From contig NC_060965.1 in the NCBI RefSeq assembly GCF_910589235.1, positions 3,196,901 to 3,260,900 of the forward strand: DNA of 64,000 nucleotides. Direction: 5' to 3'. A model generated the notes under the pieces. That model saw only the letters and a list, made by a program, of their open reading frames with translations, made no database searches and was not told where the DNA came from. Origin of the DNA: Vespa crabro. Its lineage: Eukaryota > Arthropoda > Insecta > Hymenoptera > Vespidae. A program made the translations under genes and the position numbers. Shown here in pieces: positions 27,213 to 38,840 of this stretch (position 1 is its first letter; each line of letters begins with the position of its first letter).

Positions 27213-27592
27213 TAGTAGTTGGGAGGAAAGGGGAGGGTAAAGAGAAAGAGCCTCAGGTATTTAACTACGAAAATGTTCCGGAAAAAGCCACCATTCTGAT
27301 CTCAGGCATAACCTAAGCTTCGCTCCCATTCGGTTACGTGGACGTCGTGAAAATACATATACATATACATGGACATAGGCACATACATGTGTGCTCTAAC
27401 GGAGAAGGGAAAAAGCAGACGGCGTAGGTAGAGGGTCGGGAACGTTTTACTTCATTTTATTCCCCGGAACTCTCGGTTCAGTAGGTACGTATACTAGTAG
27501 GTAGGTTGTAGGTACCGCAGCATCGCATAAAATCTGCCCATTGTTCTTCCTTTCCGCGAAAGAAGAGCCACGTAGTAAAGAGAAGGCTTAGT

Positions 27593-27631
<39 letters not shown>

Positions 27632-27636
27632 CTCTT

Positions 27637-27677
<41 letters not shown>
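27593..27677. repeat. CT microsatellite with TTTC interruptions
   Basis: It is a pyrimidine-only tract of about 85 bp. Confidence 0.94.
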
Positions 27678-28254
27678 TTATTTCTCTTTATCTGTATCTG
27701 CCTAAATATTTCTATCTCTCTTATGCGCATTCGAGTACCGATCTATTCGTCTCTCTCTCGTACTCTTATTTTCCGTATTTTGCTAGGTCGTTTTAGAAAA
27801 CGCTTAATACGACCGCCATGATCCAAACCGGCGTAGAATTATAGCGCAAAGCGTCTCGCGTCGGGAAATATCCGAGTTGCCGCTTTTTGCCGAACGTTAA
27901 GACCATGCTTGAAAAGGGGAAAAAAATAGAAGAACTGGTAGATAGGTGCATTGCCGGGATGCTGTCTTCTTAAGGCGCGCGCGCGCGCACGTGCCGCGTT
28001 TCCACGATTGGAAGGGGTCGAGGCCTCTTACTTTTTTTGCCTCTTTCTTCCGTGCGTACTTCCTTTTTTCCTTTTTTTCTTTACTTTTTATTTTCAATTT
28101 ATTTTTATGCCGGTGGATCCACTTTTTATTTCGTCTTTCAGACACGCCGACGAACTCATTCGCTCGCATTTTTCGTTGCGGCTCTATCATTTATTTCAGT
28201 CCGTTTCCACCGTTTCTACGGTTCTTGAATGAGGCAAAGAAAGAAAGAGGGGAA

Positions 28255-28258
<4 letters not shown>

Positions 28259-28316
<58 letters not shown>
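28259..28316. repeat. GA microsatellite
   Basis: It is an almost perfect GA repeat with one extra A. Confidence 0.94.
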
Positions 28317-28324
<8 letters not shown>

Positions 28325-29063
28325 ATCCTCGTGAAAGTACAGATTCGGCAGAGATTAAGAATACGGTGAAATTTAATAAAGACAGACTTGTTAAAATAAA
28401 GACAGGAACAATTAAGCAAATGACTGAGAATGATTGGAAAGTTTATATTTTTCTTTTTACCTGAAAAAGTTATTTATCTATAAAGTATATTATTGTGTTA
28501 TTTCATTTATTAGGAACGCTCGTTACTGTTTATTCGTTTACAAAGAAAAAAACTTTTCTAATTATTTACCATCATTCGAGCGCGTTAATGATATGTGTAC
28601 ATAAACGTAATGAAACGTTGTTTATGAAGAAACAACGACTACGTGTTGTTTCGAAAAAAAGTTACCTGGTTAACGGGAAAACAAGAGAGGAGAAGGAAAA
28701 AAGTATTCTATGAGAATCGCAGGAAAAGGGAATGAAAGAGAAATAGAAAGAGAGAGAGAGAGAGAGAAAGTGAAAGAGAGAAAGAGAGAAAGGGAGGTAG
28801 GAGGGAGATGGAAAATGATTCGATAACGCAATCAATCGTATCAGACAGATCGTTCGTTAGGTTCTACGTTACCATCGCCTCTCGAATTGCAAATAATCAA
28901 AGTCAGGGAAAAACGTGTTTGAAATATAATATCGCGCGCGAGTTTGTTCGCATAGTCCACCCTTTGGCGAGTGCAGGGGTGTCAAAGTGAGCCCCTCGAG
29001 CATTTTTTCCTATATTCTGTTCAATTTTTCTTTATTCGCTCTATATTTCACGTGCGAAAACGG

Positions 29064-29081
29064 GCGCGCGCGCGCGCGCGC
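29064..29081. repeat. GC dinucleotide repeat, 9 units
   Basis: It is a perfect GC alternation, a Z-DNA-prone sequence. A shorter copy (7 units) lies at 27975-27988. Confidence 0.93.
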
Positions 29082-29741
29082 ACTTCCATCCATCCAAACT
29101 TCTACCACATCTCCTCTCACCAAGCTATATGGTTTGAAATACCGATCCGCGAAATTTTTAGCATCGCACTTTGTGCGCGCGCGAGAGATTTAATAGGATA
29201 GAAGGCAATGGGATCGGTTTATCGAATGACTATGAGCGTACGTGTGCCGATCGTGTATTCTACGCTTTGCTTTTAAAATTGTGTTTTTTAAACTATATAG
29301 TTTTTAAAACTATGTTTTTTTTTCTTCTTTTTAATTTTGAATAAATAAAAACTTTATTTCCCATATAAAAAGTTTACTTAAAAGTTGCAAGACAGAGATG
29401 GATTAAAATTTAAAGGAAGAATGGTAGAAAGGTAAAGGTAAGAGAAGAACGGAACGTTCGAAGGGCAATACCGCGAGGTACATAATTACGGTTCGACGCT
29501 TGCGTCAGAAATCTCGGACTGGAGAGAAGCTATGTTATATGTGTGCCGGTGTGTTAGTATGGACTTCAGTCTCTCTGTTTCTCAGCACAGCCCTGCCCGA
29601 AGGGACGATTTCGATCTCTCCGACTATCATCCACGACGTATAACCTCAGTTCTCTCTCTCTCACTCTCTCTCTCTCTATCTTTCTCCCTCTATCTTTTTC
29701 TCTCTCCTCTGCATGTATATATATATATATCTATAGATGTA

Positions 29742-29762
29742 TGTGTGTGTGTGTGTGTGTGT
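29742..29762. repeat. TG microsatellite
   Basis: It is a TG repeat preceded by a short AT run. Confidence 0.9.
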
Positions 29763-30979
29763 ATATAACATCACCTCATCCCTTCTCAGAGTCTCTTTCC
29801 CAACATCACTACCAACATAGTCACGCGTAATAACCGCGAACGATTCGTTCCAGGCATTCCGTCGATCAGATTAGAGAATCCCAAGCTATACGTGCGTTCG
29901 CGTATTAGATCCTCGTGAGTGCGGCTTACCCAGATCTTATCGAGACGATCCCGAAGAGAAAACGCTTTCCACATGGTCCCCGACCACTATTCGTTACCAG
30001 TGTCCTCCCCAACTACACAATAAGTTGGAATTTTGGTATACCCATAAGCTTTCGAACCTGTCGGATATGTACTACAATATTTCCTGTTTCATTTTTACTG
30101 ATATTAGTCAAGAGAATTCATATTCCATATAATATTATGGTAATAAAATATATCAGAAATTAGATAGAAAATGTTACATGAATTATCTATAATATAGAAT
30201 AAATTCAGATTTTTGAAAAAGTTTTAAGAACTTAGAAATTTATATGATAAGACCGTAAAAAATAATATTCTACTTGGTTTTAACCATTATAATTGAAGGA
30301 CGAAAAACTATATGTGCTGCTCATCGTACATCGGTTTCTGAATATGAACGAGATGAAGGAACAGGATGAGAGAAAGGGAGAGAGAGAGAGAGAGGGGGAG
30401 GATAGTTGGTTGGTGCGTTCCTCGCGTATGGTATGCGCAAGGAGGGCATAAACCGAGACAATAGTCGCCTTAGGGCATTCGAGATGACCGCCATTAGGCG
30501 CACGTCCCTCACCTCCTTCGCTTCCCTCATCTCCCTGATCTCCTTCCGCCCTCCCATCTCCACCTTTACTACTCGTCCTTTACCTTACGAACGTAACCAC
30601 CAGAAAGGACAAACTCTCCTTCTGCTTGTTGGAATTTCATCCTGGTACTTCCACTCATACTCTATCTATTTTCCTCGTAGTAAGTTATTACAATCACAAG
30701 GATGGACAAAGCATTTTAATAATTCACGGTTGTTATCATTGTTTATACAATTTTCGAGTCAAGTATTTCAGTAGGAACTCAGTAAATGGATCTCATCAAT
30801 TATAGGATCATTCGATGCAATCAGTACGAACGATCCTGCCTAATCTACCTACAAATCACTAATCGTTAGTAAGTACATACTCACCGGAAGCTTAGAAAGC
30901 AGAGATTACGAAGGTAGTTTCGACGCGTGAAACTTTGCCCACAGAGAACACATTATTCTCGGATGCGATAATCGGCATA

Positions 30980-30984
<5 letters not shown>

Positions 30985-31022
<38 letters not shown>
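30985..31022. repeat. CT microsatellite
   Basis: It is a TC repeat followed by CTAT-type repeats to about 31060. Confidence 0.93.
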
Positions 31023-31026
<4 letters not shown>

Positions 31027-34000
31027 TATCTCTACCTATCTATCTATCTCTCTCTTTCTTTCATGAAGAGGTAGAAAGGGATGTTACGATCTCGAGTCCG
31101 TTTTCAACGTGTTCCTTTCGAACGAGAATAGAGGAGGAGTTTCGGAGTCTCAGGGCCGAAGGGAGGTTTCCGTGCGATATATGAAAGTGAGGCTAACAGG
31201 ATGGTGGAAGGAAGTTGCAACGAGAATCTACTTCTCTGTATCTATCTCTTTCTCGCTCTTACCACAAGTGAGTAATAAGTACCTGCCCGCCTTGAAAGCA
31301 GAGACTTGATTCATTTCGCGGTAAGTACAGAGCACGGCACACCGGCATGACGCCTTAGGCTCTCTCTTTCCTTCTTACTTGTTTTATGTTTCTTTCTTTG
31401 TTTTCACTTCGTGCCGTCCGTCCCACAGAAACGTAGTTATTCCCTTCCGAAGCGTACAACTCGGCACTTCGGAGGTGGAACCGCGTATTTCTTAGATCTT
31501 GGTATGCTAATGCTGTGTGCTTAAAAAAAAATTCTTTATGCGTGGAGATCTTATACTCTTGCAAGCACTATTAACTTTTTCTGATATTTTACCAGAAAGC
31601 ATGAATCCTACGTAGGTATATACGATTAATTATACTATTGTTTCATTATCAATAGATCGATGTTAAATTCATTACAGATTGTATTATCGTTAAATCAAAG
31701 ATTCCTAAAGTAACAGGATCACGAAGCAGTCGATAAAAATTCTCTTTCTTTTCTCTAAGCCATTTTCTAAACGATCAGCCATTTGGAGTGATCACGTAGT
31801 AACATTTTTGACGTTCCTTGATATGATTTTGCCAAAGAGAAAAAACATGAAAACGTGAAAAACGAACGTAGAGAGAGAGAAAAAAAATAGATAGAACGAG
31901 GCGGAAATATAAAGAAATAAAGAGGGAAAAAGACAGGGAGAAAACAAGGGTAAAAGAAGGGCAATGTAGCAAAAAGGGGGTTTGCGGGGTAGGTGAAGGT
32001 AATTCGATTATGGCAGGTAGACGGACTACGATCGTACGTAGAGAGTTCGCGAAACTCGAATATGTGTGAGTGGGAGAACGTGCTAGAGAGAAGGACAGTC
32101 AGATGAGTAGCGAAAAGAGAAAGAGAGGAAGAGAGAAGAGCGTTGGAGGAGTACACGTAAAGTGGTCTGAAACGAGGTTATCATTTTCTCTGGGAAAAGC
32201 CGTCAGTCGAGGACCTGCGGGGATAGGATGCCGTTAGATGCACTGAAACTCGATGGGAGAAACGTTTGACGGACGAATATACCAAGTTTTCACGTTGGGG
32301 AAAACGTATACGCCGATATCCATGAATTAGGAATGAATCTCTTCTATCCTGTATCTCTTTTTCTCTTTTTCTCACATGCCATGGACCTCGAAGAGTGAAA
32401 AGTAAAGATGTTGGTGGTAGAGATAGAGAGAATGCTAGCCTCGTTGCTGAAACTATCATAGCTTTTGCTCCTTCATAGTTTCTTTTCTACGCTCGTGTTT
32501 CCTTTTCTTCTGTCGCATATAAAAGAAAAGACGAGTAAGATTCTAATAAATGTGTAACATTTGTTTTCTTTTTTCTTTTCCTTTTTTTTCTTTTTCTTTT
32601 TTCTTTTTTTTTTCTTTTTTCTTTTTTTAACAGGTGAGAATTTAAACGAATGATTAAGCACAATCATATTGTTTTCTCATCGTATCCTAACAAAAGAAAA
32701 ATGGAAAGAACGAGGTACTTTGAAGAAAAACAGTATCGTCAGATTTTTATTATTACAGTTTACCCTCGCATAAAGTGTTCTCAAAACTACTTGGAAAAAG
32801 ACAATAATGGTGGGAGTAGTAAAAGGTAAGACAAACCGTTATGGATTGGAGCGTTTGCTTTTGGCGAAAGTACGCGATAAAGGCTTTCTCAGCCGAACGT
32901 ATACCTTTCCCGATCGTTTCGCGAAATCGTGAAATATTCTGGAGTTTTGGGTAAGCCAGCTGCTCCTACGAGTAAAGTCGTAGCCAAAGCCGAGTAGGAG
33001 TTACATGCGCGATCGTCCTGGTCGTTTAGTACTCGCGAGACTCCAAGCGTGTAAAAGAAGAAAGGGAGAGGGAGAGAGATAAAGGAAAGGAGAAAAGTTT
33101 TGAATTTTACAAAATATACCAGCAATAAAGTTTTCAAATATGTCGCACTGTGAGCTTCTTAGAACGTTAAAAGAAATGCTTCGTTTCTTTTAGCAACGTC
33201 GGTACGGTAAGGTTCCACTTTTAAAAATATAGCGAACGATAGACAAAATGGAAATCTTCCTTTATATATTTTGGTTAATAAGATAATAGATAATAAAACT
33301 GTATCTCTGTATAAAAGATAAGAAAATATTTAAGTAGAATTTTCCTTTAGTCGAAAAAGTTAAAGAAATCTTAAGTAGTACGTAGATCGTTATTAATGGT
33401 CGCCTTTTTTCGTGGCAGAAAACTTAAGAGAAGTTTTACTACCGTAAACGAAAATAAAGCCTCTCTCCTTGTTGAAGAGTTTCGAACGAAATATTCGTAG
33501 AAACGCAGACGGAAAGATAAGAACATCTCGAAGAGAAACACGAAACATTTAACACAGCGTACTCGGTATCGTGGCCGAGAACGAAGGTATATACGATGCG
33601 CGATAGAGGGGATAAAGTGGCGGGAAACTGTAGTAAGTACGAAAGTGATGGAAAAGTAAGTCTCGCGTTTCTCCAATTTTCTTCAATGTGATAAAAGAGC
33701 AAGGAGCGTACCGGCAACATTTCCCAATGAAAATTCGCTGGTTTTATATACAAAAGCAATAGCCATCTTTTCCGGCGTGTATAATTTTCCAACACTCCAG
33801 AGACGAGCGTGTTGTTGTTTTCGCACTACGTAGCCCTAATAGCTGGAAGCCCTGGCAACTCTGGGATTTTTATGAGGATAATTTGACACTTGTTTTATCT
33901 CGGCGTTTGGTGAACGAGGCGTTCCGAAGAGCTTTTGAAGCGCGATACGCGAACGGCCGAACGTTTGCGACGAAGGTTTACGAGCGTACGTGTGTACACG

Positions 34001-35409
34001 TTAAGTGTGTGTTCGTATACGTAGAGAACGGCGACCCGCACGAAAACCCTTCTTTTTATTTTATCGTCTTTTGTCCGCGTGTAGGGTATATAGCGCGACG
34101 ACAAAGCACGCAGTTTGCCGTGCGCATTACGCTCGTTATACCTTCCACTATAGCTCGTTAATCTCACGATAATGTTTTTCATCTCGCTTTCTGCGCTCGC
34201 GCTCGCTAATTTTCTAAAATAACGTCTGTCGACGGATTTCTTTTTTTTTTTTTTCTTCTTTTTTAATATCCTTTTCCCGTTCTTTTAATTTTCCAGGAAG
34301 AGATTGTTTATCGAAATCTATTCAGGCTTATAATTTTCTTATAAGTTGTCTTTGTTTTTATATCTGTTGATTTTTATTGGAATTAGATCTTTCATCAATT
34401 CATTGATATTACGTATTTCTTTAAGTCATCAAAGTAGTCACGTTAATCGGAATAAGAAAGAAACGAAAATAGAAAATAAAATAAAACCATAAACGAATTC
34501 GATGTTTGCGTTAAATGCTTGCCGGCCAATACCTAGGAAAATACTAAAAGACGTATCAATAATTAACGATTTGACATCTTCTCTGAAGTACGTGACAGCG
34601 TATCTTTCCCCTTGAGGAACGGAGAAATTCCTGACGAGTCTCCGAAATGGTCTGAATAAAGAAGAAGAAACGCGTGAGGTTCTAGTATACGGTGCCAGTT
34701 TCTCGAGACCTCACCATACACCTCGTATATTTTTAATACACACCTCCTGTAACTCATGATACTAGGAAAAACCGCGAAAATATTTACGGGAAAGAGCAGA
34801 TCGTTTTTTATTATTATTGCTGCGATGATGAATCGCGTAAATAACAAAACAAGATCAAAAAAAAGAAAAAAAAGAAAAAAAAGAAAAAGAACAAGATCAT
34901 AAAAAGACTTTTATCGTTTCATTTGAAAATAGATAAGACAAAAAAAGGAATCGATTGTTTTAAAGTTGTATAACATTTTTGCTCTAAATGTAAGTCCATT
35001 TTTTTAAATCAGCTTATTAGCTTTCCCTGGACAAGAGTATGATATTTTAAAATTATTTTTAGTTAATGACCTACTACTTCGAATTTTATGAATACAATGA
35101 TCAGCGATCAACAAAGCAAAAAAAAAAAAAAGAGAAAAAGAGAGATTATAAACCTGGACCAGAGACAGGTCAATATTAATAGCAAAACGGTTCGTTCGAA
35201 TGATTCGATCAAATCGCACGAAAGAGACTTGTATAGATGTTTGAAAATACATATGCATATATGTATAAACGCGAGCATATACATTCGTACGAAAGCAGGT
35301 AGTATGAGTGAAAAAGCTGCCGGCGGGCGTGATAAGAGAAAGAGAGAGATAAAGAGAGGTAGAGAGAACTCAACCCCGTGAGGCTGATCGAACAGGAGGA
35401 TCAGAGAAT

Positions 35410-35422
35410 GAGAGAGAGAGAT

Positions 35423-35456
<34 letters not shown>
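35410..35456. repeat. GA microsatellite
   Basis: It is a GA repeat with ATAG and ACAG interruptions. Confidence 0.92.
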
Positions 35457-35999
35457 TACGAGTGATAGAGGGGTGGGGATTGGGTAAAGGGAATTGATTT
35501 TAGCATCGGGCTTTGTGAAATGAAACCTGGCCGAGCCATCGCCATTAACAACGATAAAAATAATCCAATCCGACATTTGTTTGATCTATCAACGCCTATA
35601 CCTTGCGTTCACTCTATTCGACCAATTGCGATCGTTTTCTATATCTTTTTCTCTCTCTCCCTCTCTTCTGATAAAAATATGTATGTATGTAGGTGGTATA
35701 TAGGAAAAATATTGAATCAGATATGGTCGATCGTGTATTTTAAGATTTTACCAATCCAAAGAATGTGATAATGTTAAGAGTCTACAAATATTCGCAATAC
35801 AATTGCTGAAGATTAAAATTGGTTAACCTCATCCCCCTTTTTTGAATTATGAATCATTCTATTTTTCTCATAAAAAAAAAAAGTAAACGTCCAATTGCAA
35901 AATTTTTCGGTGATCTTCACTTTTTGATCACAATAGGCCGTCCGTGAGTATCGGATATTGGCACTGATTTGGCCAAAGTCGAATCGATAACGCCATTCA

Positions 36000-36170
36000 T
36001 TGAAATCGCCTGCGGCAAACTCGCAGGACAATCGTCATTAATAATTTGTCGACAAAGACAAAGGTGACACCGCGATCGGGCGCCGCGGTCTGCCGTGTGT
36101 CAACAGGAACCTTCCCGATGGAAGACAAACAGTCAAATGTTTGACGCGAATCGTCGAATTTCGAAAAATG
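36000..36170. promoter_or_regulatory. Candidate regulatory island
   Basis: It contains TCATTAATAATTTG, GACAAAGACAAAGGTGACA (an ACAAAG word of Sox/TCF type), GGGCGCCGCGG and GTGTCAACAGG, in GC-richer repeat-free DNA. Non-coding. Confidence 0.25.
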
Positions 36171-36882
36171 TCTTTCGCCGTACGACTCGATGGATTCAGT
36201 TATGAAATGTTATAGTCCGATTCGATAGAACAATTAATAGATGGAAATAGAAATTTTCTGGATTCAATAACAATTTGAAATTTTCGATCATGTCTCTTTA
36301 TTTTTACTGGCATATTATTATTATTCTTCTTCGAGAATAAATAAAAAAAAAAAAAAGAAAAAAAAAGAGAAAAGGGAAAAGACAAAGAAAGGGTGAAATG
36401 AAGAGTCACATTATAAGGACTGAACGAGAAGTGAGAGATGTGCGCTCGGACGAGTCCAGACTTGAAATTACCGTAATTACACAATTGTTATAATTGGCCG
36501 ACTTCTTAATTTACTTATATGCTAATTTCCCTCATGTTCCGCTCGACTCACCATGTAGAGAGAAAGAGAGAGAGAGAGAGAGGGAGAAAGAAAAAATAAA
36601 AAAAGGAGATACACCTACCCATAACGACTACATATGAATTATTAATTGGAAAGCTATGCGTCTCAAATGACTCTATTATAATTTATTACTCCAAATCAAT
36701 ATAATGTTGCAGTGACACTCTTGCGAAAAAAATTTGAATCTCTTTTTTTCTTATAAATTATATTTTTAACAGTATACATTAAATTTACAATTCTAAATAT
36801 TTTCGAGTTAACCACGCATAATTCTGAATATATTCTTACTTTACTTTAATATCTTAATTCCAAAACAATTTTAACTTTCTGT

Positions 36883-36889
<7 letters not shown>

Positions 36890-36929
<40 letters not shown>
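36890..36929. repeat. TA microsatellite
   Basis: It is an uninterrupted AT alternation. Confidence 0.94.
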
Positions 36930-36931
<2 letters not shown>

Positions 36932-37615
36932 TGGTCATCGCTTAATTTGACACGTAGAAAGCATACTATAATTGACTAATAATTAAAATTATTCTTGGTC
37001 TAACGAATAGTATCGTCCTTTCGAAATAGGTCCTTTCTCTTTCTACTCTTTCTCCTCTTCTGAGGATCCCTTTTGATAGGTATCATAATGAGAAGGCCGC
37101 ACTTCGCTCAGAGATCCGCAACTTTAACGTAGACTGCTACCACAGTAGAAGAGACGTATTATTATTTCCTAATTGGGCCATTATTCATGAAACTAAGACC
37201 ACGTGACTTACAATATGGAATGCGGAATAAATATGCATAGCCGATTAAGTTTTTTGTGTTATCATATTTATTTAACAATCTAAAAGTTGAATTAAATTTA
37301 GAATTATACATAATATATACAGCTGTGCATATAATTGAAATAAGAAAATACATTATACAAAATTACTCGTAATATGAAAAATTAAATTATGAACAAATCG
37401 ATTTACGTGGAACAAAAAGAAAAGAGTAAGATAATGCGATTGAAGAAGTATGAAGCATGGAATCGAGTAGAGATTGCGAGAGACGGGATGAAAATTACAA
37501 AAAAGAAAAAAAAAGAAGACAGAAAAATCTCAAAATGCCACGTTTGAGTTCCGGTCGTAGGAACGAGCGAGCTATTCGTTCCTTGGAAACCTAATTTCAA
37601 CGTGTACCATCTCCC

Positions 37616-37618
<3 letters not shown>

Positions 37619-37650
<32 letters not shown>
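37619..37650. repeat. CT microsatellite
   Basis: It is an uninterrupted CT repeat. Confidence 0.93.
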
Positions 37651-37651
<1 letters not shown>

Positions 37652-37690
37652 ACTTTATGTCTCAACACGTAGGCGGATACCAACACATCT

Positions 37691-37917
37691 ATACATCTGG
37701 ATACCCTCCGTCATTGCCGCAGCCTTAATTAAACGGCGTTCCACGGATAATTAGCAATGAGTTTCGCTACTTTTGCCGCGTGCGGCCCCAAGATCCACTT
37801 CATAGACAATCGGGGTCGTGAGAACACCAAGGTAGTCATTCAAATACGAACGCTCGCGCTTATGACTCGAGCCGCTAATTATATTTGCAATTAACCCCAG
37901 AGAGAGAGAGAGAGAGA

Positions 37918-37958
<41 letters not shown>

Positions 37959-38225
37959 GTCTTTCTCGTGAATGCGCGCGCGCACGCAGCCTCTGCTTAA
38001 TGTCTCGCGCACGAATTCCAGTTTATGATTGCAAATGAAAGCCGACCTCCATTGTGTCTCGAATTAAGCAAGTATGGCGGGCAAGTAAGTAAGTAATTAG
38101 TCCGTCAAGAGCGTGCGTACGTTTATATACCCGTCCACCCGTTCAAGCGCTCGCGCGTCACGGAGTTAATTAGCCGGATTGTGTGCCAGGCAGTATTATA
38201 ATGACGATTGAATTAGACATTGATT
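37691..38225. promoter_or_regulatory. Large candidate enhancer split by a GA tract
   Basis: Repeat-free halves (37691-37898 and 37959-38225) flank a GA tract. They carry TTAATTAA, GATAATTAGC, two GCTAATTA-type words, CAATTAA, TTTATGATTGCAAATGAAA (Hox-like plus octamer-like), GTAATTAG and GTTAATTAG. The density of homeodomain-type words, with GC-richer spacer, is what developmental enhancers look like. No coding frame fits. Conservation is untested. Confidence 0.35.
37899..37958. repeat. GA microsatellite inside the candidate enhancer
   Basis: It is a GA repeat with one GTGA interruption, a potential binding array for GAGA-type factors. Confidence 0.94.
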
Positions 38226-38259
38226 GCAAGTTCTTACTTCACCCTCGCTATTACTCTCT

Positions 38260-38262
<3 letters not shown>

Positions 38263-38308
<46 letters not shown>
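38263..38308. repeat. CT microsatellite
   Basis: It is an uninterrupted CT repeat. Confidence 0.94.
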
Positions 38309-38310
<2 letters not shown>

Positions 38311-38433
38311 TCTCTACTTCTATCCTTCTATTTCGTTTCTTGAGAATTATTGAATTTTTATGTCGATAACGATTTAAACTCGATTCGTATAAGCCTACGC
38401 AAAATGTTGATCTTATCTTAGATTACTTTACTT

Positions 38434-38484
<51 letters not shown>
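38434..38484. repeat. CT microsatellite
   Basis: It is a CT repeat with one CTTT interruption. Confidence 0.94.
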
Positions 38485-38488
<4 letters not shown>

Positions 38489-38780
38489 CTCTCTCTAAAA
38501 TAGCGAATTATTTAAAAAGATAACATCATTTCTTCATGTAAATGTACATCGTAACTTTACTAGATAAGGGACTTTTACATTTTCTACACGTGTTAATATG
38601 TTTCGATATAAACAAAGATAGATAAATGTCAAACAACTAATGCATCTATTTCCATCTCTTTCAGTTTCATCCCCCCAACATCTCTCTATCCCTTTAACCA
38701 TCATTCGATCTGCACCATTATTGCTTTCTCTCTCTTCTTACTCCCGCTTATGTCCCTCCCCTCTCTCACTCTCTATCTCT

Positions 38781-38840
38781 CTCTCTCGCTCTCTCTCGCT
38801 CTTTCTCGCTATCCCTCGCTCTCTCTCGCTCTCACTCACT
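38781..38840. repeat. 10-bp minisatellite, about six units
   Basis: The consensus unit is CTCTCTCGCT. Three units match exactly and the others carry substitutions (CTTTCTCGCT, ATCCCTCGCT, CTCACTCACT). Confidence 0.88.

Larger units (their letters stand above)
27213..30400. other. Non-coding stretch with CT, GA, GC and GT simple repeats
   Basis: It contains CT at 27593-27677, GC dinucleotides at 27975-27988 and 29064-29081, GA at 28259-28316 and TG at 29742-29762. The 172-codon frame over the GA tract is a repeat translation. Confidence 0.55.
30401..35999. other. Non-coding stretch
   Basis: CT lies at 30985-31022, T-rich DNA at 32567-32627 and GA at 35410-35456. A GC-richer patch lies at 30400-30590, and CpG-rich sequence at 33780-34210 contains a 92-codon frame without recognisable motifs. 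No gene is supported. Confidence 0.5.
36171..37690. other. AT-rich non-coding stretch
   Basis: It contains A-rich DNA at 36340-36367, GA at 36558-36583, a TA tract at 36890-36929 and CT at 37619-37650. Nothing coding was seen. Confidence 0.55.

Noticed and set aside
27946..28464. Plus-strand open frame of 172 codons
   Set aside because: It spans a GC repeat, T-rich DNA and a GA microsatellite; it is a repeat artefact.
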